From Corynespora cassiicola (taxonomy: Eukaryota; Ascomycota; Dothideomycetes; Pleosporales; Corynesporascaceae), in NCBI GenBank assembly GCA_022059125.1, contig JAEUWY010000023.1, forward strand, positions 992,001 through 1,056,000: a stretch of 64,000 nt of DNA. Reading direction: 5' to 3'. Position numbers and translations under genes: made by a program. Positions 44,875-54,864 of the stretch are shown here, piece by piece. The stretch's first letter is position 1. Every line of letters starts with the position of its first letter. Under the pieces are notes generated by a model that was given only the letters and a program-made list of their open reading frames with translations, had not been told where the DNA came from and did no database searches.

Positions 44875-46551
44875 ATGGAATCGTCGTCGTCAATCAAGGA
44901 AATCCCTCACATGCCGCCATCTCGCTTCTCAGACGACGCGCAAGATTCGCGCATCGAAGCGCAAATCGACAAACATTCCTGGCAGTTCTGGCTCGTGTTC
45001 TGCTCCCTCTGCCTCCTGGCTTTTGCCGCGGCGCTCGAAGGATCCGTCGTCACGGCAGCCCTGCCGACCGTAGCGCAGACTCTTGGCCCTGAATCTTCAG
45101 TGGATCGTGTGTGGATTGCGAATTCGTTCATGTTGGCGCACGCCGTCGTTCAGCCTCCAATTGCCCAATTATGCGACATATTCGGCCGTCGGACCTTGCT
45201 TGTTACTATCGCCTTGTTCGCCATTGGTTCTGGAATTGCAGGAGGGTCAAACGATACTGCTACCCTTATCACTGGACGCATCGTACAGGGACTGGGGTCT
45301 GGTGGTATATACATGCTCGTCGATCTTGTGGTCTGCGACTTGGTTCCCCTTCGCGATCGAGGAAAATACCTGGGAATTGTGCTGTCTTCAACGGCCCTCG
45401 GCGCGACTTTGGGACCTATGGTGGCAGTTGAACTAGCTGATGTGAATTGGAGATTGACTTTTTATGTCAGTCTACCTGCATCCGGGGTGGCGCTTATAGT
45501 TTCTTGGTTTTTTCTGGATATCACGTACGAGAGATTAGGCTGGCGAGAAGCCCTCCGCAAAATCGATTGGATCGGAAACACTCTCTTTATCGCAAGCATC
45601 GTATCTATACTTTACGGCCTGGCATCTGGTGGAGCCATCAATCCATGGAACTCGAACAGGATCCTGTTACCACTAACGCTCGGTGTTGCTGGGTGGATTG
45701 CCTTTCACCTATTTGAAGCTTCGCCGTGGTGCCACGAACCCTCTGTCTCGTACCGAATTTTCGCCAGCCGGACCTCGTTCTTCGGGTTTATCCTTGCTTT
45801 CATCGCTGCGATGGTCCTCCAGTGGACCTTGAATTTTCTTCCGGTCTACTTTCAAGGCGTCAAGGCAACCTCGCCACTAATGTCGGGCGTAAACACCCTT
45901 CCCTACAACGCCATGCTGGTTCCGTCAACTATACTTGCCGGAATCGTAATGTCTAAATTCGGAGCATACAGTATTTTCCAAAGTGCCGGGTTTGCACTCA
46001 TGGCAATCGGTGTGGGATTGCTCAGTATCCTCGATTCGGATTCGCATACAGCTCTCTGGACGGTTTTTCAGCTGGTGGTCGCGGTTGGACAGGGACTAGC
46101 GGCCACCACGATTCTTCCGGCTATACAGACAGCGCTTTACAGTTTGGACGTAGCAAGCGTTACTGGAATGTATGCGTTTGCGAGATCGCTTGGATTGGTC
46201 TTGGGAGTGAGGATTCCCACCCTAATATTGGATGCCTTCTTTGTCAAGAACGTACATCACATTTCCAACGCTGAGCTGCGTGGAAAATTGGATGGGATAA
46301 TATCATATGTGGATGTCAACAGGATATTTTCCATGGATTTGTCTGCAAAGACAAAATTGGAGGTGGCAAATGTTTACGAAGTTTCACTACAGATGGTCTG
46401 GAGAATAGCAATTGCTTTTGCTGTGCTTGGATTTATCATCAGTTTTGGGGTCCGTCAGCTGGACTTGGACGAAGAAAGGAGCCCTGAGATTAGACTAGGG
46501 GAAAAGCATGGTAACGAAAACTCGGTAAGGTATAATGGCTATGAGGTATGA
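44875..46551 (+). CDS. MFS transporter, DHA2 (14-helix) drug/efflux family
   Basis: 558 residues, no intron. A short cytosolic N-terminus leads to helix 1, with AALEGSVVTAALPTVA (motif D1-like), then WIANSFMLAHAVVQPPIAQLCDIFGRR (motif A), and the LITGRIVQGLGSGG and GPMVAVELADVNWRLTFYVSLP (motif C) blocks. The hydrophobic pattern fits 14 helices in the plasma membrane. The family exports drugs, toxins and fungal metabolites by proton antiport. The neighbouring GH43 is a sugar-release gene, so a link to metabolite export is not evident; it may simply lie next to the cluster. Confidence 0.88.
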   Translation: MESSSSIKEIPHMPPSRFSDDAQDSRIEAQIDKHSWQFWLVFCSLCLLAFAAALEGSVVTAALPTVAQTLGPESSVDRVWIANSFMLAHAVVQPPIAQLCDIFGRRTLLVTIALFAIGSGIAGGSNDTATLITGRIVQGLGSGGIYMLVDLVVCDLVPLRDRGKYLGIVLSSTALGATLGPMVAVELADVNWRLTFYVSLPASGVALIVSWFFLDITYERLGWREALRKIDWIGNTLFIASIVSILYGLASGGAINPWNSNRILLPLTLGVAGWIAFHLFEASPWCHEPSVSYRIFASRTSFFGFILAFIAAMVLQWTLNFLPVYFQGVKATSPLMSGVNTLPYNAMLVPSTILAGIVMSKFGAYSIFQSAGFALMAIGVGLLSILDSDSHTALWTVFQLVVAVGQGLAATTILPAIQTALYSLDVASVTGMYAFARSLGLVLGVRIPTLILDAFFVKNVHHISNAELRGKLDGIISYVDVNRIFSMDLSAKTKLEVANVYEVSLQMVWRIAIAFAVLGFIISFGVRQLDLDEERSPEIRLGEKHGNENSVRYNGYEV

Positions 46552-47727
46552 AGGGTTAAAAGAAAGGTAGTTAGCAATGTTGTAATGTTGTAATGATTAA
46601 TGATGAGTTTTTTAATTGATCGACCAGGGCTATTATCGTACACTCATTTCATCCAGTATATTGTATCCTAGGTGCCAAAACGAAGAGAACTACCAGCAGT
46701 TCTGATTATCCAAAATCTCATCAAGTCTCATAGATGCCAATGGGCACACTTAACTCGACCAACACTTCTCTCACCAAAACACGCCATCTGGCCTGTGGGG
46801 TAAGCACACGACAACCATGTCTCACCCTGAAGCAACCGCATAGAATAATCTCCGGACTGAGCCACGAAAATGCTGATCCACTGCCTGCAAGCGGCGAGGC
46901 TGTCCCTACCCGCAACAAATACACGCCATTACAGCACCCGCGTCTCACGCTCCCAAATCCCACTCTGTGCCACATAGTGCTCAAGTCTTTCGCGGCACAG
47001 CCAAGTAACCTCGACCTGTGGATCCAATCCCAGGGATCGATTCCTGTGCCAATGCTAAGTTGCTGGGGCGTCTGTGCTGGGCTGAGGCTCAGCCGCGCTA
47101 GAGCGAAACGTGGTCCACTGCCTTGGCGATGTTCGATGGCATTGCGCCGATGGGCACGTTAGGGGCTGAGAAGAGGGCACAGTCAAAGGGATCGGTGAGT
47201 ACTTCTTCATGTTACCTGGGAACCAATCAGAGTCCGTTGCTTTGATAATACTATTTTTGTAAATCGTATGCCCTTCATTCGCGTTTCTTACCGAAAAACT
47301 ATTAACGTTACCGAGGTCAACCATTCTCTATTGAAGGAAGGGGTTTCCCTATGTACCACACAGAAAACTCTTCAGGGAAAAGGACAGGATTGAGGTACTG
47401 AATTTTGTCCATCCTAGAGTGTGTAAGCGAACGGGGGAAATGCCATATAGGGCTGTTGGCCACTAGATAAGCCAAACAACAAGCTGAAGGTTTGGAACAC
47501 AACACACTACCGCCCATTGGATGTAACCGTGCAAAACTTTTCATTAACCCTACTTTTCATACGCATTCTCCATTCATCCTAGCATCACTCTTTCAACCCC
47601 CCCCAGTAATATCAATTTCCAAACCTTCATCCCTCAATCGACTCCCAAAAAAGCAACCCAAAAATTAGCGAATACTCCCCAACGCCATGCTCCCATGCAA
47701 GAAAGAAGCGCTCGGATCATCTCGGCA
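46552..47727. other. Intergenic between convergent genes, no gene seen
   Basis: Frames at 46721-47162 are not protein-like. No RNA gene recognised. Confidence 0.55.
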
Positions 47728-49734
47728 TCACGTTCCCCCCCAACTAGCCCCCTGCGCCCCAATCCCCGTGCTCCCAAGGTTAGAACTCAGCCTGCGGAAC
47801 CCGGAACCCATGCCTATAGGCACCGACGATCTCTTCCTGAGGGACCTGCCATGGCGGCCATTAGAATGGCTCCTGACCTGATTCAAGCTATTCGACGTGC
47901 CCCTCCTGCCATGGGACCTCTGCCTCGCCTCCTCAGCATCCATGTCCATCTCGTCCTCGGACACAGCAACGCTATTGCGCGTGCTCGTCAGCGTGAGCAG
48001 GTTCGTCGGCTCGCCGTACTCGGACTCGGAAAGCACGTCGACGTCTTCGCCCGAGACGGGTTTCCGGGGGTCCTCGTCTTCGAACTCGGGCATCGAGATC
48101 GAAGCCGAGGACACGCTCTCCTCGTCCGAGTCTGGGTCATCGCCGAAGCCCTCGCCTTCGACGAGCCATAGTGTTGGAATGAAGGCGACTAGTGCGATGA
48201 CGGACATGGTCCAGAAGGGCACGATGACGTAGCCGCGCTTGACGCCCCAGGTGAAGAGGCCGCCGCCGATGGCGGGTCCGCAGGCTCGTCCGTAGGCGGA
48301 GACGCTAGTCGCGACGCCGTTGATTGTTCCTAGAACCTTGAGACTACTGGCGCTGTTGGTGAGCATGATAGTAGAAGTTGGGAAGGCGAATGTTCCGGCG
48401 AAGCCGCGAACGACGAGGAGGCAGACCATGACTACCGTCTTGCTTGTTTCGGTGGGCAGCAGGGAAATAAAGGGTGTGACGAAGAAGACGAATGGGAAGA
48501 TGATGAAGGCCATGCGCAGGCAGTTTAGGACGCCAAAGGACCGTGCAAGTCGCGGGAACAATAGGAATTGGAAGAGTGTGGAAGAAACGGCAAAGATGGT
48601 AAAGATGGCACCAATGCGTCTGTGGTTGATGCCGAAGCCACCTGCAAATTTGAATGGAAGGGATACCTCTGGGTCATCTAGTGACTGCGGCGGGTGGTGC
48701 ATGAATACAGGTAAAAGCTGTGAAACTGTCAGAAGATGACAATGAAATGGGCCTTGGAGATACGCACCTGGTCATATGCCAAAGTATACAAGGCAAGAAA
48801 GGTGTAGACTACCAAGTTCAATGTTGTCTGGTAGGTCAGCACATCTCGCACGCTTGAACGATCTTCCTGCTTGGCTTTGTTTGCAACACCATTGGGCGAA
48901 GCGACTTCTTCATCATTCGTCACCTTTCCGTTGGCAAGCAGAGGTTCGCGTTCTCCCTCGAGCACATTCTGCCGTCGGGTCATGTTGAAGGTCTTTCGGA
49001 CCCAGGCGGTTATTTTGGCGCCAACGATCAAGCCATAGTCACGCTCGTACCTCAGCGTCACGTGCGATTCTTTCAGGAAAAGCCATCCAGTCACGATGCC
49101 AATAGTGAAGAAAGCCGCGGCTACGAGGTTTGGTAGACAGTAGGGATGTCTTTCGAGGAAACTACCACTGCGTGGCTTGTGCGGATCGACCAAGTAAGGA
49201 TTTGACAATAGCCCACCCAACGTCGGCCCAAAGATAGCTCCTACAGTATACACCAGAGGCATGATACTGAACGCACGGGGCTGCAGCTCCTTCCAAGGGC
49301 ACAGCTCGGCCACCGTGGTGCGCAGAATGCCCACGTTCCCACTCCCCAGGCCCTGCAGCGCGCGGGCAGTCAAAGCCATGGGCAGGTTCGTGGAGAAGCC
49401 CCATATAAGCATTGTGACCATGGTGTTGAACAGGCCAATGAGAATCATGGGCTTGCGGCCAAAGCGATCCGAGGCGGCGCCCCAAGTAATGGCCGTGAGG
49501 CCCTGGCAGAGGGCAAAGATGGCCGAGGCAAAACCCGCCCAAAACGCGATATCGTTCTTAGCCACACCAAAACTCTCCATCATTTCGGGGATGTAGGGCG
49601 CGACCGACGTGAGGGCGATGGGCTCGGCGAAGCGACATATTGCTGTGCCATGTTAGCGCGCGATATACGGAGTTGGGCGAGGGCGATTTACAAAGGATGG
49701 CCAGCTGCTTGACGGGCAAGCGGTGTTCGGTCAT
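47728..49734 (-). CDS. MFS transporter, ZIFL/YCR023C-like
   Basis: Three exons on the minus strand: 49734-49692, 49642-48768, 48717-47728, giving 635 aa. The 14-codon first exon (MTEHRLPVKQLAIL) joins through a GTAAAT donor and CACAG acceptor to CRFAEPIALTSVAPYIPEMM, the usual start of this family. Other marks are ASDRFGRKPMILIG (motif A), ALQGLGSGNVGILRT, and GPTLGGLLSNP. A cytosolic loop between the two halves is long and charged. The C-terminal ~120 residues are an acidic then basic, Ser-rich cytoplasmic tail. Relatives are membrane transporters related to plant zinc-induced facilitators; the yeast relative YCR023C sits in the vacuole. The substrate is unknown. Confidence 0.88.
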
Positions 49735-51360
49735 GGCGGCGGCGGGACGGGACGCGCTGGCCGCATGCTACGGGGATAAAAAGCTGGGGAAGAAGAGAAG
49801 GAAGAAAAGAAAAGAAAATGAAATGGGAAAGATGTGTGAAGGACGGGTCTCGCGGAGTGAGTCAAGCTAGGAAGCTGGCAATACGGTGTGCTTGCTGCAG
49901 ACGAGACCAGGTGCATGCCCAAAGGCCCCGCAAATTCCCACCCTGGCGGCGCTAGCTGGCCAACGCCATGCGCCACCGCTGGCGAGAACTCCACCATTGT
50001 CGCCATCGCCGTCGGTTTGCGATGTGCCGTCCATCCCAGATGCTGAGCTGCGCCGGCGCGTCGAGTAGTTGCTGAGCATTGGCGACACAAGAGCACGGAG
50101 AAGGTGATGTGTGCGCTTGTGCGAGGCGAGCACGACCGCCATTCACCTGGGCGCTGCAGCCGTCAGACCCTCCCCAGCGACTACAACCACGGCCGCGCCA
50201 TCGGAAAACATGTCCGCATATCGAATTCGCCTCCATCGAACCGCTTTTTCTGCATTACGCCCGCAGCCACCTCGCAGCCACTCCGTCCTTTTGGATCGTC
50301 AATGTGGTCTCGTGCTGCACATTCTCCATCTTCTCGCACCTCTCCCCGCACGTTCACTGCAGGGCCCGCCTAGCGCTGCGTTGTTGCAGCCCTTGGAGGC
50401 TTGGCTACTCCGACGCGGTTCCGACGGCCACACTGTGCATTCCGAAGCGTCTCGTTTACTCCGATGTCCACGGCTCGATTGGAATGGTCACATGACGTGT
50501 TGTGCTCCAGCTCCGAGATGGGCGCTGGACGACGCCTCTCAACTCCAAGGATGGGGTTCAAACTTTTTTTTTTCTCACCAGAGATAAGCACGCTCTCCAA
50601 GGAGCGGAGCACGTAATGTAAAATCCTTCAACAGGTGGGTCGTCTTTTCTTGGATACGCGCCATGGGGCAAAATCTTGCCCAGGTGAGTGGACCCTAGAT
50701 CCGCCCAGTCACGTGCGCCGCCACTGGTCCGCTGGGCAGCCTGCAAGTGCCGGGGCCTAGGCCCTCTCTACTCCCATGGTCTCCATAAAACACCAGAACA
50801 CATCTATACCACTTGGCCGTCGCACCAAGAGGGCTTGGGGCTCTTTCCTGGCTCAAGCTCGTACGGCAAATGCGCGGGGCCGAAGCGATCGACGGCCCAT
50901 GCCGCATCAATACGAGCCCTACTTCAGCCCGAGGCGCTCAAATTGGCTCGTCTGCTTTTCGGTTTGGGGTTTGACAGTGGCATGTTCCTGCAGCTATACC
51001 ACTGACAGCAATTTACCCCTGCAGCACAGGATACAACCATGGAGAGCCGTGAAGCTTGACTAGCATTGGCAGCCCTGGCCTCAAGTGAGGTGCCGTAAGT
51101 GGCTGCAATCTCTCCTGGTCAAACGGCGACAGGCGCAAGGACGGGAGATTGTCTATATAACTTCCTTGTACCGCTTTGCTTTTTCTCTCTCTCTCCATCA
51201 GTCAAGCTAATTCCATCGATCTTCGGCACCTTCCGCCTGGCTTCATTTCCGCGGCATTGAGGTTGAGGGCTTCAAGTTTGGTTGTTGAATATTACCAGGC
51301 GCTGAACGACTACTTATCAATATTGCCATATTCCTGACAATTCATTCCCTCAACTCCAAG
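49735..51360. other. Divergent promoter region, no gene seen (1.6 kb)
   Basis: Between the MFS gene (-) and the But2-type gene (+). A TATATAA at 51154-51160 lies 207 bp before the latter's start codon. Overlapping frames at 49867-50616 look like composition artefacts. Confidence 0.5.
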
Positions 51361-51975
51361 ATGAGAACCGCAATCTTCACCACACTTGTCAGCACTGCTT
51401 TCGCGCTGCCATCTCTTACCCCAAGGGATGAATGCCCGGCGGGCAGCGACTATCCTGCTGGTGCCATCTCGCCATTCCTTTTGACTCCAATCTCCAAGGC
51501 AAACCCAGACAAGGCCTACGGTGGCGTTTCAGTTGGCGTCGTGACGCCAAACGACCTCTGCACCATTGTCAATCTGAAGATCCCCGACCAGATCAACGGC
51601 GAACTCACAGTCCTCAAGACATGTACACTCTCCGTGTCGCTCCCAACCGTCGAGCAGGCCAAACCGCACACACTCGAATTCTCCGGCCCGGGCCATTTTA
51701 CCTTCACTGGCTATCTGACTGGTTTCGGCTCCGACGATACTACAACCTACAACAAACAGCCCGTGCCCGGCCCTAGCCCGCCATCCCCACCTCCTGTGAT
51801 CGTGCCGGGCTCCAGCTATGTCATTGCACAGCTGCCGTGCGGAATCTTGCCTGGAAGTGGCGGACAGACGGTTTCGGGAGCGCTTTGCTCCACAGACACG
51901 AGCTTGAAGTGGGAGCAGACGGACAGCGAGGGCAGTGGAGGCTGCCCGCTCGGATTCTTTGTTGTGGTTTCTTAG
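51361..51975 (+). CDS. Secreted protein with But2-type C-terminal domain
   Basis: 204 residues, no intron. The signal peptide is MRTAIFTTLVSTAFALP. The body matches the fungal 'ubiquitin 3 binding protein But2 C-terminal-like' domain: it opens with PFLLTPISKANPDKAYG and has paired Cys (DLCTIVNLKIP; KTCTLSVSLP). It closes with SGALCSTDTSLKWEQTD and GCPLGFFVVVS at the very C-terminus. A short Pro/Ser insert (PGPSPPSPPP) lies before the last strands. The domain occurs in many secreted or wall-associated ascomycete proteins of unknown role; the ubiquitin link of the domain name comes from a fission yeast protein and need not apply here. Confidence 0.85.
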   Translation: MRTAIFTTLVSTAFALPSLTPRDECPAGSDYPAGAISPFLLTPISKANPDKAYGGVSVGVVTPNDLCTIVNLKIPDQINGELTVLKTCTLSVSLPTVEQAKPHTLEFSGPGHFTFTGYLTGFGSDDTTTYNKQPVPGPSPPSPPPVIVPGSSYVIAQLPCGILPGSGGQTVSGALCSTDTSLKWEQTDSEGSGGCPLGFFVVVS

Positions 51976-52193
51976 AGGTTTTGGGTGTGTGTTGTGATTG
52001 GAGACCCGACGCCTGGAGAGTAATGTTCCGTTCTAGCGCGCATGGTTAGCCGTAGTCTTTGTACCTGCATGTGCATACTTACTTTGCAGCTAATTTGATA
52101 GTAAATCAACCTTTCCTTTCAAAGATTAGCCAGCCTTTTTTTGTTTTTTGCTCTGTCCTTTCCATACTCTTTCTACAAAGACACACTCTTGTT

Positions 52194-54542
52194 TCAACCC
52201 AGTTTGAATCTCTTCCTCAGCAATGGCGGAAAGGTCGCCCTCGACGCTTTTCCATAACTCTTTTGGGGCCAAAGCGTCCCCGCCCAAACCCTCTCCGCAA
52301 CATCGACATTCCACCTCAGGAGCATAACATCCGGATTCCCACCCTTGTTCTTTGATCCAAACACCGCGCAATCCCAGAGCTCTGTCTCAATCTTCTTCTC
52401 ATCCACCATGTCCACCGGTAACATGACGGACGAATACTTGACAGCCCGATCATACGGACTCACCATGTCGAACACCTTGTTCCTCGCCGCCGTGCTGGGC
52501 CCCTGATACACCCTCTGCACAAGCTGCACCTTGAACACCCCGGCCTCGACCAACAACCCGCCAAACCGCTCATAGCACTCTTGTTTCCTTTCAGGCCTCC
52601 AGAACCCGTCCCAGAACATCTCCCATGGCACCGCCACGCTGTCCCGCCCCCGCACCCACAGCCGCACGTCACTAACATACCCTCGCCCCCCGAATGCTCG
52701 CTGTAGCTGCACGCCGCCTTCCCAGCCTGCCCACGTCCAGCTTGGGAAGCAACTCCGCCGACGGGCTGCACTGCTGTGGTGCCATGCAAGTCCTGCGATG
52801 AAGAGATGGGGTGAGAGGAGGGAGGATTTATCGCGGTCGGCTTCACTCCTTCCTCTTTCGTCCTCCACTTTCTCGTTCCTCCCCCTTTCGTCCCGCCCTC
52901 CCTCAAACCACCTGTCCTCATCCCGTCTTCTATCGCCCCGCTCACCCTCGAGCGGAACCGGTATCCCAAAGACGTTATACACAAACGCGGGACTGGCCTG
53001 AAACCGCCTCAACACCCCCTCCAACGCCGCCAAAGCATCCGAATCAAACGTCATCTCCCTCCCCGAATACTCCCTCACCGCCGCCCAAAACGCCCCCAGC
53101 GCCCCAAACCGCCTCGCCCCCTGCACCCACTCGTCCCGGAACAGGACGGGCCGCGCATGCTGCCCCGCCAGCAGCGTGAGCGGCAGCTCCACCGCCTCGC
53201 ACGCGTGCAGGCCCTTGCACTCAAAGTAGACCTGCTGCGGCGTGAAGATGAGGCGGCGGGCCGAACAGAGCGCTTCCTGGAACGTCCACGCGCGCGTCAT
53301 CCACGTCGATTGGCGCACCGCGGACTGCGGGTCCGGCAGCGAGGACACAAAGTGCGCGCCCGAGTGCGAGAAGGCGGGTTGCGGGGTGCGCGTGGTGCTG
53401 ATGCCGGGGAGGCCGTCGCGGTCGCTGGACCCGGAGGCGGCGACGATGGTGCAGTACGCGCCCTCGTATATCAGGTCCATTTTGCCAATCTGCTCGCCTT
53501 TGAGCGCGGCGTCGGATTGTGGGATGCAGTACTTGTCTACCCACAGGTATCTCCAGCCCAGGCTCTGCACCACGGCGATGGCATCGCGGACCACAGGTGC
53601 CGCCCTGCGGAGTACCTCTCTAGCATTAGGGCCCACCATCGGGTCCTGCGTCGCTGCTGGAGATATGGCAGAGGGCGCGCCCCACACGTAGCTCAAGGCG
53701 AAGTAATTGCAGTTCGGCGGTGCAGCAACGATGTCGAGCGTCTTGCAGTCAATCATGCGCAAGTTCGAGGGCCGCGAGTAGCGCATCGTGCAGCTGTGCT
53801 TTTTCTTGCAGTGCTGGAGCCAGGTCTGGACCAAGGGCAGATTGATGCGGTGCGGGTCTACGGGCCGGCCTGTGAGCCAGGGGGCGCGCGACGAGTAGGC
53901 CACGGGCAGGATGTATCCTACAGACCCAAAGGTGGAAGCATAGTGCTGATGCGGGTTCTTGAGATCCGAGAAGAGGCCGTTGGGGACGACGGCGAGCATC
54001 GTGTCCGAGGAGGCACTCGGCTTTTGGTTGTTTGGGGGCCGGAGGAAGTATTCGCGGTAGGATAGCATGCCCGAGAATGCGCGGAGGTGGTAACCATTGT
54101 CTTGAACTTCGGCTTCGTCTTTGGCTTTGCCATTGGTATTCAAGTCCGATTTTGCGTCACGATGGGGGTGTGGCACTCGCATCGACTTGAAGAACTCGCA
54201 AAGCTCGCACCCAAAGTTCGCACCCCAATCCAGATACGCAACAAACTCCCCCAACGCCGACGTAATCCGCTTCCCAGACCCGGCGACGCCCTCCAAATCC
54301 AAGCCATGGCAAGGCCCGCACAAACCCTTCGGCTCCGGACTCTGCCGGTACGGACTGACATCGTGATATATGCTCGTCCGGGCGCACTTCGCAAGGTTGC
54401 GATCGCTTTCACTGGCGCTGGAGCGGCGCCGGCGGCTCCGGCTGCGGCGCACCGAGTGTGTGGTCGAGCTGAAGCTCGTGGTGGGGCTTTGGGTCGAGAA
54501 GGAGCTCCATGCCGTTGAGAGAAGGGAGCTGTCGAATGACAT
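52194..54542 (-). CDS. HET-domain protein, second copy type
   Basis: 782 residues from the ATG at 54542. The open frame runs up to 54794, but the added 84 residues are low-quality, so the inner start (MSFDSSLLS) is preferred. The N-terminal ~270 residues contain a Ser/Arg-rich start, then a Cys-containing region (CGPCHGLDLEG, CELCEFFKS). The HET domain follows: YFALSYVWGAP, YLWVDKYCIPQSD, and STWMTRAWTFQEALCSARRL. After it lies a striking Arg/Asp/Glu-rich low-complexity insert (around 52810-52960), then FPSWTWAGWEGGV, the C-terminal block common in this HET group. It is distinct from the 2390-4039 HET gene and is tandem with the DPP V gene. Confidence 0.9.
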   Translation of the reverse strand: MSFDSSLLSTAWSSFSTQSPTTSFSSTTHSVRRSRSRRRRSSASESDRNLAKCARTSIYHDVSPYRQSPEPKGLCGPCHGLDLEGVAGSGKRITSALGEFVAYLDWGANFGCELCEFFKSMRVPHPHRDAKSDLNTNGKAKDEAEVQDNGYHLRAFSGMLSYREYFLRPPNNQKPSASSDTMLAVVPNGLFSDLKNPHQHYASTFGSVGYILPVAYSSRAPWLTGRPVDPHRINLPLVQTWLQHCKKKHSCTMRYSRPSNLRMIDCKTLDIVAAPPNCNYFALSYVWGAPSAISPAATQDPMVGPNAREVLRRAAPVVRDAIAVVQSLGWRYLWVDKYCIPQSDAALKGEQIGKMDLIYEGAYCTIVAASGSSDRDGLPGISTTRTPQPAFSHSGAHFVSSLPDPQSAVRQSTWMTRAWTFQEALCSARRLIFTPQQVYFECKGLHACEAVELPLTLLAGQHARPVLFRDEWVQGARRFGALGAFWAAVREYSGREMTFDSDALAALEGVLRRFQASPAFVYNVFGIPVPLEGERGDRRRDEDRWFEGGRDERGRNEKVEDERGRSEADRDKSSLLSPHLFIAGLAWHHSSAARRRSCFPSWTWAGWEGGVQLQRAFGGRGYVSDVRLWVRGRDSVAVPWEMFWDGFWRPERKQECYERFGGLLVEAGVFKVQLVQRVYQGPSTAARNKVFDMVSPYDRAVKYSSVMLPVDMVDEKKIETELWDCAVFGSKNKGGNPDVMLLRWNVDVAERVWAGTLWPQKSYGKASRATFPPLLRKRFKLG

Positions 54543-54864
54543 GCTTGCACCCGAGTCCAGTCTCGATTGGCGGTTTCTACATTGTTGCCTAAGGCATGCC
54601 GTGAGAGAATGATGTTGGAAGTCGTATGGACACGGTGCAGCTGAAGCGATGGTATTGGCTTGGCGTAATCTCAGATCCGACGATACTGGATTAGGGCTAG
54701 CATGGAGGTAAGGAGGAGGACGTCCACTCCACGGGTGCAATGTTGCGCTTTTGCAATCGAATACTGTGCACATCACGGGAAATGGTACTTCCAAGTTTTG
54801 CTAGATTTCATCGAACGGCAAGTCATTATCCATTAGCCATTATATACGTTCGTCTCTCCATCAA
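54543..54864. other. Short intergenic between the second HET gene and DPP V
   Basis: HET promoter region, or its N-terminal extension if the upstream ATG at 54794 is used. Nothing else seen. Confidence 0.5.

Noticed and set aside
53157..54065. 302-codon open frame on the plus strand
   Set aside because: Antisense to the second HET gene; Arg/Gly/Val-rich translation typical of a GC-rich shadow.
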